NCBI GenBank assembly: GCA_963575745.1
Contig: CAUYUJ010015958.1
Coordinates: 198,164-262,163 of the forward strand
Source of the DNA: Prorocentrum cordatum
Taxonomy: Eukaryota; Sar; Dinophyceae; Prorocentrales; Prorocentraceae
Direction: 5' to 3'
DNA: 64,000 bases
Below the pieces are notes generated by a model. The model was given only the letters and a program-made list of their open reading frames with translations. It ran no database searches and was not told the DNA's origin. Position 1 is the stretch's first letter, and each line of letters begins with the position of its first letter. Both the position numbers and the translations under genes were made by a program. Positions 61,901-64,000 of the stretch are shown in pieces.

Positions 61901-62261
61901 TGTCGTAACTCGCGATGGGAAGCTCAGGGCCATCAGCGTAGTCCCGTCCTGAGCCGAGCAACTCCACACGGGCTGCCTCGGCATTAACGATCTCCGGGAC
62001 GTCCGTCCGATGAACATCCAGAAGGTGTTGAAGAGCCGTAGCCTGCGACAGGGTAGGACTCGAAAAACTTGGAGGCTGGCGCCCACCATGCACCCAATTC
62101 AGCGCCTTGACGGAGTCGACGGCGCGGCTCAAAACTGCCTTCTTGCGGTCGAAGCGCTGCTGCAGCCTCCTGCAGCGATGCCTCGGCCAGGATGGCGAAG
62201 ACCATGAAGGGGGTACAGGGAGAGGGAGCAGCTCGCGAGGAGCCGAGCGGTTGTCGAACAT
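58269..62261 (-). CDS. pol: RT, RNase H and C-terminal methyltransferase-like domain
   Basis: One open frame of 1330 codons from ATG 62261. RT about residues 195-420: FFVRKKAGTLRLILDCRPSN, motif A VALGDVKDYF (Asp267), motif B VVPMGWSWA (321-327), motif C YNVYIDN (369-372, Asn at the usual second Asp, a variant also found in other DIRS-like RTs). RNase H about 515-710: Asp525, Glu628, Asp655 and Asp704 (NPSDPDSR). Residues about 725-1070 are not genuine: the recombinase is encoded there in another frame, and this frame stays open only by composition. Residues 1088-1330 are the methyltransferase-like domain. So the mature reading needs two frame changes (near 60100 and 59030). Upstream, the same frame is open to a TAG at 62325 that ends gag. 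Confidence 0.8.
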   Translation of the reverse strand: MFDNRSAPRELLPLPVPPSWSSPSWPRHRCRRLQQRFDRKKAVLSRAVDSVKALNWVHGGRQPPSFSSPTLSQATALQHLLDVHRTDVPEIVNAEAARVELLGSGRDYADGPELPIASYDKDLLSMPQLGAEPVDLSTVLEGGARECLVNFEEEILHGPDDWGHITECEEHVKPYMDPVLKTNADAYFDFVMRGHKSGLFRFGRTSHVIVTPFFVRKKAGTLRLILDCRPSNRRMRGSPYVRLGGPADVARLLHSRGDGDPYVALGDVKDYFHCCGLPPGLSPYFSLPPVSGLRLLQAGIHNVEGVPVLPGDRIFPQSRVVPMGWSWACYFAQSATTSLVHRFSGSEGDSFLESCKPPPGLDRPAYNVYIDNVSIFGQGQSQTDRIANQVFDGVESVGFRVHERASASKWAHTLGLEIDFLHSTVQGKRQKRWKLKAVLDWLAGAPYVSGQEIERLLGHATFHFGPNRLFLSIFNNASDFIRSCYTSRVRLWPSVAWECWAAGCLISFAFADLGRDFDPFVSCFDASMCGAGVVTAPWDSAQVRSECEWEERWRFKWDVYDRVAPRDNNFLSLDWGDIESVKPCRDRSSLWSLDNSFREVPKENLVGPTWTKVVRSFWKDEEPIFCLEARAGLLAVRHKLRAVSSFGKTHLHLGDPMTAILAFEKGRAKHRGLLGACRRLLALSVASNARHHFRWVPSELNPSDPDSRYFELPVDSDGRRLLRRSTSRAWKVQADGKGSWRVVVPGGGALADGGPSGHGGGREGTSASSTPGAQEGLLSAARQVLGVRAKPRSLLGQPESLRRRAVRLCRPAVPGRRADRRGDQVPGRAGGPRRAAVRQAQLSSVSAGSSSLASEGACGQQGPSTVPPSGGHPGHPVAPWFPRGGAGADPHVHLLPAPVRARDGGRGRPFRARGQRRRGPRVLESTPAAFREGGADQGRPSRRHAPARQPRLPRLGGPPCWIAQRGRGGLALQFRPDAAAAPLSGAFPHGGPGLAEHPDASASPRRGVEGLPDVDEGDPGGQAAGALDGRSLFASLHEGGQRATASQGYDARVQPLVPGGGGQPFARPSRRMAACPSAAKSLPLSLTGGFVIEVFSGSGRLAKSFAELGIPALSWDIEHGPAGDLLGEDVLRCVLSYIASGRCLFLWLGTPCTSFSRARKNDGRGPGPLRDPWHLDGRPELSAPDLAKVENGNRLLEASLTLMRCAAAHNVPAVLENPNTSCLWDMPQMLEFQSSHDTMFTVLHFCQYGELWVKPTRLLLLSCSHLSAVGKTCIGRGVCSRTGKPHVELRGKDPTGTFWALRAQPYPRQLTRAVASLMMSHLIRAGGSSS
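59080..60154 (-). pseudogene. tyrosine recombinase, disrupted
   Basis: Encoded in the frame one step from pol. The open part (60154-59219) becomes convincing from about 59920: FLDGEQIDAGTKFRAALEDH, FPRFRRVLQAWHRKGP, LTLMFICSLRLSELVTV (Arg I at about 59572), then QMHQLRHGGASRG (His-x-x-Arg, His at about 59263). A TAG at 59219-59221 follows. The same frame continues TREIQAVRQQERWTDDRSLL, where RW fits the next catalytic position, then RCMKAG, where Cys (59155-59153) stands where the nucleophilic Tyr (R-Y-x-K-x-G) is expected. TGC differs from TAC by one base. The enzyme would integrate circular element DNA; both changes should inactivate it. Codons 1-70 of the open frame are partly shadow of RNase H. 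Confidence 0.75.
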
Positions 62262-62324
62262 CGTCAGCAGACGACGCTCGGCGAGGGCACCTGCGAGGGT
62301 GCCGAAGGGGTCGATCTCAACCCC

Positions 62325-63687
62325 CTAGTCCTTGACGCCCTTGTCCTTGTCCTTCGGGGGCTGACCTTCTCCCCCGAGCCTGGACTCATCGAATGCTTTC
62401 CTCTCTCTCTTAAAGACCGCCGCCTTGTCCTTCAGCCTGCTAGCGGTGACGCTCAAGAGTGCCACGGCCCAGCCCATCATGATGTTGGTTGCGCTGTAGC
62501 CCGAGTTGCTGGGGAACGAGGCGCGCGCTTCCTCCAGCAGGCTCCTGCGCCTCACCAGCAGATCGGCCCCTATCGTGTTCGGCAGGTTACACCGATCGAT
62601 GCGCTGCCACGCCTTCAGAACCTTGCGGACCAGCTTGTACTCGTGCACCGACCTCTTCTCAGGAGGAATGCGAGTCGCCACGGGACACTCTCGAGCCTGT
62701 GTCTGGCAGATCGGCCCCTGAGACCTCGGAGTCTGTGCGGTGCCAAGCGGGATGCGGGGACCCTTCGTGTGGCCATCGACCTCAGGCTCCTCGAACAACC
62801 TTAACACACCAACATTGAAGGTACGACTGCAGGCGCCATGCTCGGAACGAGGCTTCATAATGCGACGGTATCTCACCTCCGACGCGCAGAGATCAATCCT
62901 ATCATCCCTGGAGCTGGGAAACTTCTGCATCGACGCCCACTCCAAGAAGACAGCCGCGGTGATCTCCGACGGCAGTGTGCAGGCTGACGCCGCCTTCACG
63001 CTCACGATCGGGCCCGTAGATGCGATCACCGCCATGCCCGAGATCTTCATGTCGCCGCATGCATCATCCAGGAAGGTGAACCCGACGATGTCGGGATCAT
63101 GACGGTAGTCCTCCTCATGCCCATCCTGATCAGGCGTCGCAGCCCAGGCTGAGCAGTCGTTCGGATCGGCCCTAATCACCAAACGTTCGTGTACGAATGC
63201 CTCCCCCACAACCTCGATCACTAGGCGACGCCAACTGCCCCACACCGCACTTGTCGGCTGCGGCCACCCGTCCAGGCGCATCTGCAATGGGGGCCCCGTA
63301 GGAGGAGCTAGCCTCGGCCTTGGCGGAGACATCACGGGCCGCCCCATCAGCGGAGCCGATCCTCCGACATGCGTCCTCGCAGCACCAAGCACCGACGGCC
63401 AATGAGGTACAGCCGGCATTCTGCCGGGCGCAGAAGAGGTTGATCCGCGAGAGGAGCTCGGATGGGAGACGGCCGTGTGTGTGGCCCTCGATGTACGTCT
63501 GCTTGACAGATCCGTTTTCTGAGAGGCGCGGAAGAGTGTCACACGAGCGGCCACCAACACCAGTGTCGTTATCCTCCACATCCACACGAACGTGTTGCAT
63601 GGCGCGCAGCCGAGTCGGTTTTTCTGATCCCAACGTGAACTCACATAGCGTGGCGACGGCCACATGGAAAGAACTTGGGAGGCCCAT
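62325..63687 (-). CDS. gag-like ORF of the DIRS-like element, one frameshift
   Basis: Two frames form one protein. The first runs from ATG 63687 (MGLPSSFHVAVATL) through TYIEGHTHGRLPSELLSRIN and CTSLAVGAWCCEDACRRIGS. Somewhere between 63300 and 63200 it passes to the second frame: WGSWRRLVIEVVGEAFVHER, HDPDIVGFTFLDDACGDMK, SEITAAVFLEWASMQKFPSS, VHEYKLVRKVLKAWQRIDRC and a basic tail KDKDKGVKD ending at TAG 62325. No zinc knuckle is seen. Position as first ORF and lack of enzyme motifs suggest a nucleocapsid role. The upstream part of the second frame (before about 63290) is noise. The TAG is followed in the same frame by 21 open codons and then the pol ATG. Confidence 0.55.
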
Positions 63688-63708
63688 AGACTGACAAGAA
63701 AACAGCTT

Positions 63709-63828
63709 GAGCAAAAACAAGTCGGATTACGGACACAGAGTCAGCAGAGTTTCAATACACCTGATGACTGTGCGAACCACGGCGCTCCCGCCGAACTTAG
63801 ATGGATTATCCCGCAAGCTAAGGAACAT
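63709..63828 (-). repeat. split direct repeat A1
   Basis: Outer 5-prime end of the element. Differs from A2 near the positions equivalent to 57906, 57918 and 57979. It ends in GGAACAT at the border with the TA-rich flank. Confidence 0.95.
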
Positions 63829-64000
63829 ATCTATATATATATATATATACACATATGCATATACATATATACACATGCATCCGCAACTGCGGCGTGCTCT
63901 CTATATACATACATATATATACATAAAAAAAAATATCCTGGCGAAAGACCCAACCATAAGCAATTGTTGGTAACGCGTCGTGGGTGCCGTTTTCGGTGGG
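63829..64000. other. TA-rich flank and window end
   Basis: ATCTATATATATATATATAT and ACATATGCATATACATA at 63829-63870, a short unique segment, a second TA/CA stretch at about 63900-63925, a run of nine A at 63926-63934, then unique DNA to the end. No gene. Confidence 0.7.

Larger units (their letters stand above)
57636..63828 (-). mobile_element. DIRS/PAT-like tyrosine-recombinase retrotransposon with split direct repeats
   Basis: About 6.2 kb, minus strand. In sense order: A1 repeat (63828-63709), gag-like ORF (63687-62325), pol (62261-58269 with RT, RNase H and methyltransferase-like domain; recombinase in a different frame at about 60100-59080), then B1 (58234-58006), A2 (58007-57888), a 23 bp spacer and B2 (57864-57636). 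The order A1-ORFs-B1-A2-B2 is the split direct repeat layout known from PAT and Ngaro-type elements, which integrate through a tyrosine recombinase and leave no target-site duplication; none is seen here. A1/A2 differ at 3 of 120 positions and B1/B2 at about 3 of 229, so the insertion is fairly recent. Confidence 0.9.

Noticed and set aside
63290-63665. N-terminal 125 codons of the second gag frame
   Set aside because: The alternative frame over the same bases (TYIEGHTHGRLPSELLSRIN) is far more protein-like; the frame used downstream becomes convincing only after about 63290.

Overview
The window reads as repeat-rich, non-genic nuclear DNA of a dinoflagellate. Three things point there: a one-mismatch copy of the dinoflagellate spliced leader on the minus strand at 56604-56625; retroelement proteins of the kinds that fill dinoflagellate genomes (a LINE with an EEP endonuclease, a second LINE ending in C2H2 fingers, a Ty1/copia gag-pol, and a tyrosine-recombinase retroelement with a methyltransferase-like tail); and very high GC with many simple and tandem repeats. 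I found no convincing host protein gene, no rRNA or tRNA gene and no CRISPR. The genus cannot be fixed from this sequence.

Layout. 1-10.9 kb: degenerate 10-12 bp GGCCCCAAGA-type arrays, purine or pyrimidine tracts, and the first of three copies of a 160-186 bp hairpin element (8513). 10.9-11.6 kb: a tandem array with a diagnostic core that recurs in the opposite orientation at 45.9 and 47.1-47.5 kb. 12.6-17.0 kb, minus strand: a helical ORF, then a decayed LINE (endonuclease, reverse transcriptase, C-terminal part). 18-25 kb: the second hairpin copy, a 0.95 kb minisatellite, another GGCCCCAAGA array, a 1.1 kb inverted-repeat structure and an 88 bp tandem array. 25.8-38.7 kb, minus strand: a decayed copia element with a primer-binding site, gag, protease-like, integrase, RT and RNase H pieces, flanked by a short direct repeat that may be its LTRs; a mobile-looking minisatellite module sits in the integrase region. 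39-53 kb: mostly tandem repeats, plus the third hairpin copy (51242). 53.7-57.5 kb, minus strand: a second decayed LINE, split inside its RT by a 1.18 kb insert that begins with the spliced leader and ends with a short A run, so probably a retroposed trans-spliced mRNA. 57636-63828, minus strand: a nearly complete DIRS/PAT-like element with split direct repeats A1-ORFs-B1-A2-B2.

The best target is the DIRS/PAT-like element. In sense order it encodes a gag-like protein, a single in-frame TAG, RT and RNase H, a tyrosine recombinase in another frame (with a nonsense codon and Cys at the nucleophilic Tyr position), and a methyltransferase-like domain with GTPC and ENP motifs. All four recognisable retroelements lie on the minus strand. 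Calls on protein families rest on motif order read by eye, not on searches; most coding pieces are broken by frameshifts or stops and are annotated as pseudogenes.
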